DNA of 64,000 bases. It comes from Cymbidium sinense. Taxonomy: Eukaryota > Streptophyta > Magnoliopsida > Asparagales > Orchidaceae. Positions 10,994 to 24,150 of the stretch are shown here, piece after piece (the stretch's first letter is position 1; every line of letters starts with the position of its first letter). Below the pieces are notes generated by a model. That model searched no databases. It worked only from the letters and a program-made list of their open reading frames with translations, and was not told the DNA's origin. Both the position numbers and the translations under genes were made by a program. Location: positions 82,596,925 through 82,660,924 of the forward strand of contig CM038225.1 of NCBI GenBank assembly GCA_021442155.1, in the 5' to 3' direction.

Positions 10994-13869
10994 AACCTCG
11001 ATTACAAATGAATTAAGTACAATTAAGCAAGGAATTCATTATTATGGGGATCTTCAAGCTTTATTTCTTCATTATTCTTTTCTTCTTTCTTCTCCTTTTA
11101 TTCTTTCTTCTTTGATTCCTTCTTTAGGATGGTTGGAAGGTGGTTGCTCCAAAGGCTTCACATGGTGCATAAGATGAGATCTTATGACCAATGCTCATCC
11201 TAATCCCCCATAACAATCATTCAAAAATCATAATTGCAAAAATATATAAAAAGGAAAACTAAATCTAACTAACACCTGCAAAACAAAGATTAGCTAAACA
11301 AGCCATACAAATCCCAAGCATGTATATTGGACTTAGCTCCCCACACATTGATAACTAAGTACACCTAGCCTATTAGATTATGCTTAGGGGTATAAGCACT
11401 TGCACAACAAACGCATTTATATTTTTATTTATTACATCACCCCTTAAGAATAATCCCTTGCAGAAAATAATGATTAGACTAAATAATCCTACCATTCATT
11501 CTATGCACATTCACCTTAACATATAGACTAAAATAGAACATCACAAAATAAAAGAAAAAAATCAAGCCATGCACCGCCCTAACCTAAAGCTAGAAGTGGT
11601 GACTTAGTCTAATGTGTGTGCTTTAGAAGGTTTGTGTGGTATGCCTAGCTATGGTTTTAAGGTTTGGATTTTCTAAGTGTGAAGATGTTCAACTTAGATG
11701 GGTGATTTCATTTAAGTGTTTAATTGATTTGGGTTGATTTTGTTTTATATTTTTTATTTGATTTAAATGAATCCTACAATTAATTACTAAGTTTTAAAGA
11801 GATGGAAAAGAGAAGAGAACTTCTCTTTCCTTCCCTTCCTTAATTAATTTCTAAAGTGGATTCATGTTTAGTTTTGTTCAGTGAATGTTTTATTATATGT
11901 TTTAATTGATCCTAAGTTTATATCAATTCAAAACAAACATATTCAAAATGAAAGGCATTTTAAGATTAAGTAAAGTGAACTAAATTCATAAAACATACAT
12001 CACTTTATTTCTTTCCCCAACATGTATAACATGCATATGAATGAATCCTAAGCATTTTTATACATACAAATGAGAATGTTTAGCACACTTTATGATGAAT
12101 TCTAAGTGATTTATTTGAGAAAATTTGAATACTTTATGATGCATGATTTTCATTAAGTAGGAAAGAGGTTTTCTTATCCATTCTTCACATGCACACATGT
12201 ATGTATGGAAGGAATAAGTGAGTACGATGCCATTATTAACCAGGGGTGTAAGGTACAAGTTCTACTTAGGGCTACTTAAAGCCTCATGATCCCGTGGTTA
12301 TCCAGACTAATATTCCACTTTCCTTAAATATAAGCATATGTACAAAAGAAATGAATGGAAAAGAAAGGATGCAAAAAGTTATACTTGATTGTTTGATTTG
12401 TTTATGCAATTTATATGTGTGAATATGAACATCCTTCTTAAGTTGTAATATGGAAGGGGTTAAGAGTAGATTTGAGCAAGTGTTATGCTCTTTTAAAAGA
12501 ACTGTACACTTTGTAAATCTTATTCAAATCCATGTTAAGAGGAAAGAAAAAACACATAACACATTTTAGATTCACATGCAAACTTATAAATAAAATATAA
12601 GTAACAAACTTTCAATTTATATATTTTGAAAATAATAATTTAATAGTGATTTAATAGTGATTCATATTTTTACTTTAGCCAAAACATGCAATTTGACATA
12701 AAGAAAATATTTCACTTTCATTTTAATTTTTGAAAAGAATGAATGCATGAAATTAATATGACACACACATTTATCATGTTAAGAAAGAACTAAAGTGATG
12801 AAAGCATGTAAACATATTCACCCTAATTAATTCCTAAAGACAATCTCATGAAATAAGAAAGTTTAAAGTAAATCAAATTATTTTTAAAGAAGGTTTGAAA
12901 AATTTTTTGTTGAGTTTGATTTAATTTGAGAAATGTGAGGTGAGTTTGATATTCTTAACCCATTCCCATATGTGTATGATATTTAAGTTCAATTTTTAGA
13001 TGATTAGATCCATTTTATATTTTGATTAGGTTAAGGTATGAATTAAGTGTATTAATTTTACCCTATACCATCTTAGCATATCTAGAAATAATAATGCCAA
13101 TGAGATGACATAAAAATCTCACAGGAATTTAAATTGGAAATGCACTAGAAGAAAAGGCTTAATGCAATTTGGCTCATGATTAGTGATTAATTAAACTAAG
13201 TGAGTTAACTTAAGTAATTTTATAACCCCTCTTACACATGTGAGTTGGATTTTTGATTTCCTTAACGTACTTAGGCTCATAAACACCTAAGCATCTATCC
13301 AAGATAGATTAATTAAGTTTTGAAAGGTTTTAGAATTTTATGAAATTAATTAAGTCAGTATTAGTGAATTAACTCTTAATTAAAAATGGATTAAGGAAGA
13401 AAGGGGGTTTAGGGAATATCTTTAGGAAAGTATCCCAAAATTATTCCCTAAACCTCATATTCACTTAATCAAACTTAATTGACTCAATCAGAGGGTTAAA
13501 CCACTAATTATACTCTTAATTAAGCCTAATTTCATTAAGGGAGTGATTAGGAATAAGTCCAATAATTACCCTAATTAAACCCTTGATAAATCCCAAGAAA
13601 ATTAGGGGAGGTAGAAGTCATCCCACTAAATACATATGGGAAGTTAAAGATTAATTAAGAGAATTATCACAGGGTAATTATCCTAATTAAATTACCAATA
13701 AAACCCAAATTCAGAAAATAATACTATTTAAAATCCATTAAAACTAATTTTATAATATTCTAGATTCAATTATCTTTCATATGCAATTTATTTCATATTT
13801 TTTTGATTTTTCTAGGCTTAGTTATGAATTTTAGAAATTTCCTTGATTAATAAAAGATTGAATAATCCC

Positions 13870-14200
13870 TGATTAAACATTTAATCACATCGGTTCCACG
13901 TGGGCCGCTGATGTGGCATGTGCTTTCCATGTGGCGTGACGGGATTGGATACTTGACTCATCACATCGTAGCATCGCGTGGCGGCGGTGCTATGTGCTTT
14001 CTCCTTAGCCATTCGATCAAGGATCAGACGATTGAGATTAAAGCCGCGGATCAGAGGGGAGAATCGTGGGAGGCTATGTTTTCTAATCTTGACCATCCAT
14101 CCAAAATGCATGGATGGATGGCCAAAGAATCATCTCTACCACTCTTTGTGAGCAAGGAGATCAGTCCATATTCTAGGCCATGATCCAAGCTCGATTGAGC
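13870..14200. other. GC-rich CpG-containing island in LTR 1
   Basis: An island with CCACGTGG-like motifs and GCGTGGCGGCGG, colinear with the island at 25139-25400 of LTR 2. CACGTG is a G-box core. Short ORFs run across it on both strands (13881-14111, 13911-14183) but match nothing recognisable. Confidence 0.5.
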
Positions 14201-15019
14201 TCAGATTAGGCCAAAATTTAGCCCACACCTTCATCATGCAATGTAGATCATATCTAACGGCTAAAATCCCATGGGATTAAACTTTCTTTCACAAAGCTTC
14301 ACACTATGGCTAGATTAAGCTCTAAAAATGGTTTTCCTCACCGGAGGTGATCATCCACTGATCTTGAGAGCTTAGTGAGATAAGCTTTGTGAGTTTGAGC
14401 TCGAGATTGAGTATATTCTTCTAGAGACCAACTCCTCTTGAACTCCTTGTGGCTTTGATCGAATTAGATCCTCTCTTGCCTTTGGAGCTTGGGAAAGACC
14501 TTAGATGAACTCGAATTGGTCCTCCAATGAAGCTTGAAGAAGGAATTGGGTTGATGTTGAGTGTTGAGGTTGGTCAAAGCTCCCTATTTTCAAAAAAATC
14601 GAGGATGGAGATTTTAAACCCTCTCTAGGAAGCTTGGGAAGACTCTCTAAGGCTTTCTCTGGGTTCCTATGCTTCAATCTATTAGGGCAGAGTGAAAATT
14701 TTGTTGAATTAGGAGGAGTATATCTCCCCCTTTGGCAATCGGATGGCCGAGCAATGCCTAGCTATTTTGATTAATCAACCTCATGCAATGAGTTAGTTAG
14801 GTTGTTTTGAATTGTATGTGGTTCAATTTTGACTAGAGAAGGAGTGGGTGAGGTGGCCATGTGCTTGAATTGAGTGTGAGGAGAATTCCATGTGCTCCAT
14901 TTCAAGGCATGTGATCAGTTTGGCCATTGGGCTAGGTTGGATGACCCAAACCCATTGGGTTGGGTGCACCACACTCCCTAGTGTTCACATGATCCACTAA
15001 GAGAGTGCCAAGTGGTTAT

Positions 15020-16110
15020 GGAAAGGATTTGACCAAAGTCCAAGTAAATTTGGCTAGAATTTACCCTATGGCATAGAGGTAAAATGGTCATTTGACCTTG
15101 ATTTTAGTTTGGGTATGTTTGATATGATGAGAAAATAGGTTTGGCCAAGTTTCATTGAATTTCAAGTTGGTTTGATGTGATTTGGCTCATGTTGACCTAT
15201 TTAGGTCAAAATGGGTCAACTTGAGTCAAGTTGACCAAATGGTCAAATTAGGTCAAACTAAGGGTTGGGTCAAGTTCATATGACCATTTGAAATGTTTTG
15301 GTGGCTTTGGTTTGATTCAATTTGGTTTAGATTTGAATTTGGTTCATTTGATTTCATTTAGGTCAAATGGGTCAAGTTGACTAATTTGACCCATTTGACC
15401 TATTTGAGTTAGGTCATGGGTAGGTTTAGGTTTGGTTGGTTATATGAAAGGGATTGGTATCTTTGTTTCTAATCAATTTTGGTTAAGTTTGAATTTGGCT
15501 CAATATGACCCTTTAGGTCAAGTTGGGTTCAAGGTCAATTGTGCTAAGTTAGGTCTACTTGGTCAATTGAGGCTTTGGTCAAGTTCAACAATCATTTTGG
15601 AATGAACTTGACCCATTCGTTTCAATCAATTTGGCTTAGATCAAGTTTTGGCACATTTTGACTTTTTAGGTCAAGTTGGGTCAACTTAGGTCAAGTGGCC
15701 AAGTTAGGCTCAATGTTGACTTGGTCAAGTTCAAACTTTGATCATGAATGAACTTAGATCATTGGTTTCAATCAATTTGGCCTATGGTGGATTTTGGCTA
15801 TGTTGGGTTTCATTTTGGCTAAGTGTTGACTTGGTCAACCCTTTAGTTTGACTTGATTTGACTCAATTTGAGTGATTGATCATCTCATGATGATTGTTGA
15901 TCATGATGAGAGGTTTAGGTGAGTTTGATTCAATCTAATTTGGTTAGGATTAGAATTTGGCTCATAAGGATACTTTAGGTCAGTTTGGGTCAAGTGAGCC
16001 TAAGTAGGTCAAATGGCTTGGTCAAAGCTTGATTTGAGTTTGATTGAACTTGTATATGGACTTATGTTTGAAATATAAATCCATTTGCAAGTGGTTTGAA
16101 GTCAAATGGG
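15020..16110. repeat. TTGAC/GTCAA-saturated segment of LTR 1
   Basis: GGTCAA and TTGACC recur roughly thirty times in about 1.1 kb, on both strands, often as facing pairs that can fold. TTGAC followed by C or T is the W-box core bound by WRKY factors in plants. LTR 2 has a weaker version at 26300-26500 and 26620-26700. Whether it is regulatory or simple-sequence expansion cannot be told from sequence alone. Confidence 0.7.
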
Positions 16111-16329
16111 TTTTAATTTATTTGACAATTTCATATTTAAAGAAGGAACATGCATGAATTTTGGCTTGACTTTTGAATTGAGTTTTGATTTAGTGATAGA
16201 AGTTTGTATTGATATTTGGATTCATGATTGAAGGATTGATTGAATTATGAAGAAAAATCAAGAGTTTGGCTTGATTTGAAGTTGATTTGGCCAAGTTCAG
16301 GAATTTGACTTGAAAGGCCTAGGTTGGAT

Positions 16330-17065
16330 TTTGATTGAATTTGAATTTGACTTTTGGAGTTGGTTTTGGTTGTTTGAATTTATATTTGATTTATATATGT
16401 GAATATAAATTGGTTATGAGAAAATTTCATGAGTTTGAAGTGATTTGAAGATGATCTAGTCTAAGTCCTTAAGAGAAAATCAAAGTGATTTAAGAAAGAT
16501 TTTAAACTTGGAATTGAATTCTAGATTTAGTTAGACTGATTTAAATTTATATTTCATTTATATATGTGGATATAAATGAAAATATAAATGACTTATGAGA
16601 AAATTCATGAATTTGAATTGATTTAAAGATGATTTAGGCTAAGTCCATGAATGGAAATCAAAGGACTTATGGAAGATTTGGGATTTGGAATTTGAATTTT
16701 GGATTTAGTTTTATTGATTTGAATTTATATTTCATTTATATATATAAATATAAACGAGAATATAAATGAGTTGTGAGAAAATTTTATGAGTTTGAATTGA
16801 TTTGAAGATGATTTAGACTAAGTCCTTAAGAGGGAATTGAGGACTTAGGAAATATTTAGAATTTGGAATTTCAACTTGGAATTTGATTTGGTTGATTTAA
16901 ATTTATATTTCATTTATATATGTGAATATAAATGAGAATATAAATGGGTTATGTGAAAAATTCATAAATTTGAATTGACTTAGATTTGATTTAGGCTAAG
17001 TCCTTAAGAGGGGATTAAAGGACTTAAGAAGGATTTTGAACTTGGAATTTCAATCATGGATTTCA
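16330..17065. repeat. 178-bp tandem repeat, about four copies, in LTR 1
   Basis: The landmark TATATTTCATTTATATAT recurs at 16548, 16726 and 16904 (spacing 178 and 178), with a diverged copy at 16381 (TATATTTGATT). Each unit also contains GAATATAAATGA-like, GATGATTTAGRCTAAGTCC and TTGGAATTTGAATTT-like stretches. The unit length is in the range of plant satellite monomers. Confidence 0.9.
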
Positions 17066-17394
17066 ATCATGGGTTTCAATCATGTGGCATTGATTTGAGT
17101 TTGGTGAAAATCAATTAGGCTAGAATTGATTTAGGTTTGATGTTGATTTGATTTGGAGTTTGACTTGAAGGAAGGAAGCAAGGAATGTGGTTCAAACTAT
17201 AGGTAGGCAAATTTTCCTAACACCCCTAAGGTATGGCTTATTCCTATGGCTAACTCTTCTAAGTCTCTAGGGCTAGGTTGAGTGTCCACCTAATCAGTAG
17301 ATGTGTCTTAAGGCTAAGGATCTATTAAAGGCTAAGAGGAGTCCTATGTCTAAGATGGAGGAGTTGAGAGCTCATCCTAAAAATGAGGTCAACA

Positions 17395-20300
17395 AGAATC
17401 TTTGCCATACAAAAGATATGGACTCCTGAAAAAGAAGATCCATTATCTTTTATTTTAACTAGGGACAATTTTTTGACAAAGTAATCTTATTATTTTTGTT
17501 TAGCTAGGGACAATTTTTTGACTTCTAACCCTACCACTTTATTTTGATGTGGAGGAGTTTAAAGGTAAAAATGTCCACATGCTTAGAAATTTTAGACTTC
17601 ATCCTTTTGATCTTGGATATAGTCCTTCCATCCCTTTACTTTTCTTTCTTTTTGTCTTTTGGTAACATTCTGATTTCATTCTTTATGAAATGACTCCACT
17701 AAATGATTTGTTAGAAAATTTGATGTCTTTGACTTTTTGTCCAAATATAACATTTGATTGATTGACTTTTTGATATGGTTCCAAGTTTTATTTTGCTTGA
17801 TTGATCATATAATATGATCCAACATTTCTATTTCTTTTTCTTCATTTCATGGAACAAAAAATTTAGTAAATTTATTTAAGATTGGTAAAATGACTTTCTA
17901 AAGATGTTACACTTCTGAATTCAAAATCATTTAGTGGGGTCATTTAAGATTGACATAATGACTTCCTTGAAAACTTTACACTTCTGAAATCAACATTTTC
18001 TACTAGAATCAAATATTGAGTGAGGTCATTTAGGAGTAGCTGAATGATATCCTAAAGACTCACACTTTAGGATGAATATGATCATCCTTCCATAATCAAT
18101 ATTTTTCTTCTTTTTTATTTGATTTTTTTATTCCATTTTTCTTTATTTGGGGTTGGATAGGACCATCCAAGGGCATTTAAATATGTTTCATGAATTCCCA
18201 AGTTGCTTTTTTTATTTTTGAATTTTTGTCCTCTATCAACATATAATTGAGACTAAGTTATTTTTCTAGGTTGAGTTTTCAAGATTAAATTTTCATGAAA
18301 CTGAAAACTCTTTTCTTTATTTGATTGAATTTATATGGCACCATCTTATCAAAGTTTGATTATAATTGGGCCTATATAAATTCACTTTGATGTTGACCGA
18401 TGCACCCGGTTCAACATATATTTTAGAGATTTTCTTCTTTTGAATTTTCCACATCAACCAAGATGTCAATAAGTTCTTAGCAGTCTATCTTCATCATAGA
18501 AGATAACCCTAGAACCTTTTTATAGTGGAATGCCGCATTAGAAAGTTGCTTATAGTTAAGTAAGAAAAATTACATGATTATGTAATGCCTTGCTTTACTT
18601 TCATTTCTTTTTTCATTTATTTTATTTTATTTTATTTCATTTTGTTTTTAACAGAGCATTACAATGCTTGATTTTGCTAGCAACTTCTCTAAGATGGGCA
18701 AGACATCATATTTTCAAGATGACTTATTTGCCATTTATTTTCAATGTCATTTGAGGTGATATAACTCTACCATTTTGAATTTGGTTTTCAAGAATTTCCC
18801 TTTTGATATGAAGGGATGGTAGGTCTAACTTTGTCCTCAATAGATCAACAGACCTCATGATCTATTTATTTAGAGGCTCGTCATTTAAAAGAGGACCCTG
18901 TAGGGTAAATTATGTGCTATTAGAAAGTCAAGTTTGACTTATATTCTTTTTATGGACATATAAGGTAATCTCAACTTGCAATGGAATCTTTGACCACCAT
19001 ACTTAACATGAAGACAATGTCAAATAGGTCATAAGACATTACAAAGGATTCACCTTAGGTTCACTTTTTATTGAAAGCATGTAATGCCTTAGTCTCTGAA
19101 CAGTGAAAATTGAGGCTTTTCTTTATTCATTTGGACTGTCAAAGTCCTAAGTGATTTATCTATCAACTTACCATAGATAATAATTGCCATATTTTCACTC
19201 TTAGAGATAGAAATATCACCCTTAGGACCCAACCTTAAGGTCATGATTTCTTTAGAAGGATTAAACTCTTTATTTATTTTCTCTTCATGATTTAGCCTTA
19301 AAATCAATTAAAGCTATTCATGAAGTAGCATTTCATTTAATGAGAGAAAACTCTTACTAAGGAAATTGATTTAAAATTATTGATTTAGGTTTCATTCATT
19401 TCAACTTTATCAAGAGAATTAGGATTCTCTTTCGCTACCCTCTCTTTTCTTTTATTGATTAGGAGCAAAAGTGAATCCTGACACTTTATCTTTGTTTATG
19501 TCATGCCATCTTCCTCTTATGACTCTCTCCCAAACTCTTAAGATTTAAGTTTTAGAAAGGTCTAAAAGAGGATTACCTCCAAGTCACTCCTTAGAATTGG
19601 CCAATCAACTTGAGTAGTTCATTTTCCAATATTCTAGTGGACTTGTGGAAATTAATATTAAAGCTGATTTGCATTCATGTAAAATTTTCTTCTATAGGAA
19701 TAGAAGATTTACATTTAGTTCCTTAATCAACCTCTACCTAAGGTTAATAAGGCATTCTATTTTTGGGATGATTTTTGTTTTTATCCCTCTTTTTTAAATG
19801 CAATTGAAACTTCAATCATGGTGGTAAAGGGGCAATAGACACAAGTATGCCTCCTTTTGATTTGGATTTTCTTAGATTTTGAAGGAACTCCTTCATTTCA
19901 ATTTACATCCTTAGGTGTTTTGACACATTTGAATGTAGTAGAACAAAGGATATCCATTCAAGAACCCTATCCTGATTCTCTTTAGCTTTAGTATAAAGCC
20001 AAAGTAAGATCAAGGATAAGTTTAACTTTGAGACATTATTTTTGGAGATTTTCTTTTCAAATTTTGAAGTACTTTTCATACTTCTTTAAATTTAACATTT
20101 ATTTTCCATATTGGTATGGTTTCAAATCTGTCTTGACCAGATTTAGGTCATAATAGAAATGACTTGATTTTTACTTATTTCTCTCACCTCTCTTTTATTT
20201 CGGGGTTTGGCTCTAGGACCCAATCATTTAACTATGATGAATGAAGAGTTTTAGAACCTCTATTCAAGATGTTGGATAGACTCAACCAAGAATGAAATGG

Positions 20301-20407
20301 AGAGGAATCCAACAGAAAGAAAGGCAATCATGACCTATGAGTGGCACTAGTACACTACCAATATATAGAAATAACCACTTATCTCTAAAGATGGAGAGAG
20401 GAACCAT
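17395..20407 (-). mobile_element. Leader of Tat/Ogre-type element 2, interrupted by element 1
   Basis: Lies between LTR 1 and the primer site of element 2. The 150 bp next to the primer site align with the leader of element 1. No coding frame is recognised; the 72-residue frame at 19089-19307 has no family match I know. It is also rich in short palindromes: GATCATAT/ATATGATC at 17803-17819, 18390-18417, a four-base-loop hairpin at 18569-18586 inside longer arms (18559-18599), 18655-18668, and an enclosing AAGTTGCT/AGCAACTT pair at 18543-18550 and 18679-18686. Gag is absent, consistent with element 1 having inserted in the leader. Confidence 0.65.
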
Positions 20408-20424
20408 TCCCCAGCGGAGTCGCG
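20408..20424 (-). other. Primer-binding site of element 2
   Basis: The minus strand reads CGCGACTCCGCTGGGGA, 9 nt after the LTR 2 end (TG at 20434). Apart from the first base or two it resembles TGGCGACTCCGCTGGGGA, a primer site I associate with Tat/Ogre-type plant elements. The priming tRNA was not checked. Confidence 0.7.
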
Positions 20425-21854
20425 AGAAAATAGTGGAGCTCTAGAATGGAGGAAAATATGACACCACATAGAGTTTAGGAATATTTTATTTAGATGACCA
20501 AATATGACATTAAGGAATAAACATATTATCTCAAAAGATAAACATGCTTTCCTATAATAGATTCGATCATTTCAATAAAAGACTTCTAAGGCTAATGGGT
20601 CTTTCGTGTACTAGAGAGTTTTCCCTTGAACTACATGAAAAAGTAGAATAGGGTTTATTTTAACATGGGATCATCAATCTCTATAAAGGCAAGCCTCTAT
20701 AGTTAATTATATCTTAGGAAGGGTCTCTTCCTAAGAATACTCTCGATTAAAAAAATAAGTGATTATTTCTAAAGACTTCTAAGGTTGCTTTCAAAGGATT
20801 GATTTTTGGAAATTTAATTGGGAGAGATTCGAATTGGAGAGAATTATTTTCAAGAGTCGAATGGGAGAGAGTAGGAAATGCCTACTAATATTGGGATACC
20901 CAGTAGACATTTCTTCTATCCTATGATTGGGCTTCAAATTTTGGATTTAATTTTAGATTTCAAGTTGTCATTTTTTTAGAAATCTAAGACTTAGATTTTA
21001 GCAGCACAAGACTGCAGAAATGCCTATGGTTGAAGACTTATTCCTAAAAGGGATGCTTTAGAACCTAGTCTACAGGTTCTTTTGACACATGTCAGATGAT
21101 CGACCTAATTTTATCCTTGGGAACCATTGGCTAGACTATTTTGGACTTACAAGCTATCAAGAGAAGGTTGCCAGCTAACATCACCTAAGCGCATTTTAAA
21201 TTCTTGAGGTCAAGCATATGAATGCAAAATGGCTGGGCTGTTGTATTTTTAAGAAAGGAATCTATGAACCTAGACTCACTCCCTAATCCCTTAGATCATG
21301 TAGGGTATGAAGATGCATTTAACTAATACATATTTATCAAATTTTTATAAATTTTGACCCATGATTCATTTTAGGCCACAGGTATGCAATTTATGCCTAA
21401 TGCCATGCAATTAAAAATGGTTATGGGCCAAATCAATATTTTAGAAGGCAGACTTTCCTAAGAAGGCGATCATCCTCAGAGGATAGATGCCCCTTATGTG
21501 CAATGGGTGAAGTTGCCCCATTCAAGGAGTAGAAGATAAGAAGGTTGCATGATTTCAAACCTAAATTATTTCTAATTTATTTTATGTTATATTATGTCTA
21601 AGGCTTTAATCTATGTGAGGTTTTGATTTGTATTTATTTTTATGGTTCGATTGACTTAATTGGGTAAAAAATTTAGTTTGTCCTATGAGCCTATGTCCAG
21701 GCTTTCATTCACAGAACAAACACAATTACAGAAAGAAACCTAGAAAAGCATGATGTTTCTATTGCGCATCCAAAATAAATAAAGCCAAATTAAATTAATA
21801 GAAATAGGACAATGCAGCTGGCTATCACTGTACACCTCGGAAGAAAGAAAAATG

Positions 21855-21882
21855 GACAGCTGAGTTCTACTCTTATACAACC
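21855..21882 (-). promoter_or_regulatory. Putative LTR 2 promoter: TATA-like box beside a palindrome
   Basis: The minus strand reads GGTTGTATAAGAGTAGAACT then CAGCTGTC, aligning with the LTR 1 element at 10969-10993. The palindrome arms are weaker here. Inferred transcription start region. Confidence 0.5.
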
Positions 21883-22779
21883 TAGCCTAAAACTACAAGT
21901 TTAAATCTATGGGTCTTCTTTCTAGGAAAATCTCCTTCTTCGGGGACATCCATTGGGCTCCATAGGGGACCACTGCATCATCTCCTAGTAGGGTCAGTTC
22001 TTGCTAATCTTAGACCCCATAGATCCTAAGCTAATTCTATGCTCAATTTGACATTTTAAAATTCAAAAAAGAAATCCTAAGCCCTGCAAAATAGAAGTTA
22101 GAAAATACAAATAGCACACAACAGTTATATTTCACAAACATACGGCCTTAGCAATAGTTGCTTGCCAAGCCCACTTGTCCTATGGACTATGTTAAGTGAT
22201 TTTTCAGCACCAACAAGCAAATGATAATTTTATAATTTTTATTTATGACAGCGATCCCTTTAACACAGTTCCCTGCAAAAAATAATGTTAAATCTAGCAA
22301 GATCGCCCTACTATCCAGTATAATGAACAAAAAAGCCTAGGCATCCAGTCTAAAGCAATACACTACATGGACATATGAAGCACAACATAACATATCACAG
22401 AAGATTAAAGAAAATTATTGAACAATCTAACATAGATATAGAGTCTGTGACCTAAATAATCTAGTGTGTCCTTTAAGTTCAAGATTCAATTTGGAGTTTG
22501 AATTTGCTTAATTTTTACCTTTGGCTGGTTTCAATTCAAATGGTTTAGTAATTTAATTCTCATTTTTTTTATTCATTTTATATGGTTAAAGTAATGCTTA
22601 AGTTTTCAAGAATGAGAAATAGAGTGGATTTCATTTTTAGGTGATACTCACTTTATTCCACATCCTAAATCCTAATGAAGTTTCCAAAAAGTCTAACTAA
22701 GATCCTTAAGTATCTTAATTAATCCTTTTTATATTGCTTATGTTTTGATTGGTTTGGTTTCTTTTCTTTTCTTTCATTT

Positions 22780-24150
22780 TGAAATTTGGAATTTATATTT
22801 GATTTGATTCATTTAGTTTATTCTTTTGATATGATTCATTTTATTTCATTTGATTTGGTTTACTTTTGTTTAGGTTTATGTTGACTTTGTTTTACTTTAA
22901 TTGATTTGATTCCAATTATTTTTTAATGAGTTTACAAAGTTAAAGTTGAATTATTCTTAATGTTTCATCAACCTTTAATTTCTTTAACGTAATGTATTTA
23001 ACATTTTCTTTTCTTTAATGATATTTTATCTCATTTGTTTTAATTATAATTTTGTTAGCTTAGAGTTTAATTAAAGTTTTAGTTTAACTTATATTATTTC
23101 ATTTCCTTAAGTTGGTTTGCATTTACTTTGATTAGTTCAATTTGTTTTATGTTGGTTCATTTTTATTTTGATTAGTTCAATTTGATTTATGTTAGTTTTA
23201 TTTCATTTAGGTTGGTTCATTTCTTTTATTTGACATATGTCTTAACTTCATATTAGGTTTAGTTATGTTGATTTAATTTTGTTTGGTTTGTGTTCACTTG
23301 AAAATGTTTAAGTTAAAGTTTGACTTATGTCTTAACTTTAAGTTTGATTATATTAATTTCATTTAATTTGATTTATGATTACTTGATTCATTATTCAATG
23401 TTTATATTAATTTCATTTAATTTGATTAAGTTTGACTTTTTTCTTAACTTTACATTAAGTTTAGGTATGTTAATTTCATTTAATTTGATTCATGATTACT
23501 TGAAAAATGTTTAAGTTAAAGTTTATGTTTCATTGATTTACTTTAATTCAAATTATTTAATTATGAACTCATGTATTAAGTTCATTAGCTCTTATGTATG
23601 TGATTATATTCTTTCATTTGTGTTTATTCAATATTTATGTTATTTTCATTTAATTTAGTTTAAGTTATATGTTTAATTATTCATATTTCTTTATTTCATT
23701 TAAGTTGAATTATTTTATTCTTTCTGCTTATGTTTGATTATGAGTTTATTTGTCCTAAGGTTTGATTAGATTTTTAATTTATTTAGCTTAAGCTTAAGTT
23801 GTTCATTAATTAATTTTCCATAAATCTTAATCCTATGTTTATTAATTTCAAGTCTTAAGATAATGCTATTTTGCTTCGATTCTTAACATAATATTATGTT
23901 AATTAGGTTATTTAATTTCATTTGCATTAATTTACTTAAATTAATTTAGTTTGTTAAATTTAGTTTATGTTTAAGATTTATGTTACCCTGCTAGATTAAG
24001 TTATTAAGTTGATTTAGTTCAGTTTATGTTAACCTAATATGCTTAGGTTAAGGTTTTATATTTATTTTTAGATTAGATTAATTGCAAGTGTTAAGGTTCA
24101 TTTAGTATTTGTTTAATTCCTTTTATTTTATTTCTCTTTATATGGATTAT
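22780..24150. repeat. T-rich internally repetitive segment of LTR 2
   Basis: Short units such as TTAATTTCATTTAATTTGAT recur (near 23353, 23409, 23470), together with TTTGGTT/TTTGATT runs and GTTTAAGTTAAAGTTT (23306, 23510). This local expansion is not matched in LTR 1 and helps explain length differences. No coding content; the 64-residue frame at 23320-23514 is a product of the repeat. Confidence 0.7.

Larger units (their letters stand above)
9456..17394 (-). mobile_element. LTR 1 of the Tat/Ogre-type family (5' LTR of element 1, about 7.9 kb)
   Basis: Bounded at the low end by TG (9456) just outside the primer site and at the high end by GAGGTCAACA ending at 17394, so on the minus strand it starts TGTTGACCTC and ends CA. 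LTR 2 has the same outer motif and is colinear over many segments: the CACCACATAG and TATGACATT region near 9580-9625, the TAGTTAATTATATC and ATACTCTCGATTAAA region near 9810-9860, the promoter palindrome, and the CCACGT-rich island near 13.9 kb. No coding region is recognised; the short ORFs inside it are unsupported. The length is extreme for an LTR and part of it is tandem repeat. Confidence 0.8.

Noticed and set aside
13881..14183. ORFs on both strands in the GC-rich island of LTR 1
   Set aside because: No domain, and the colinear island in LTR 2 does not keep the frames.
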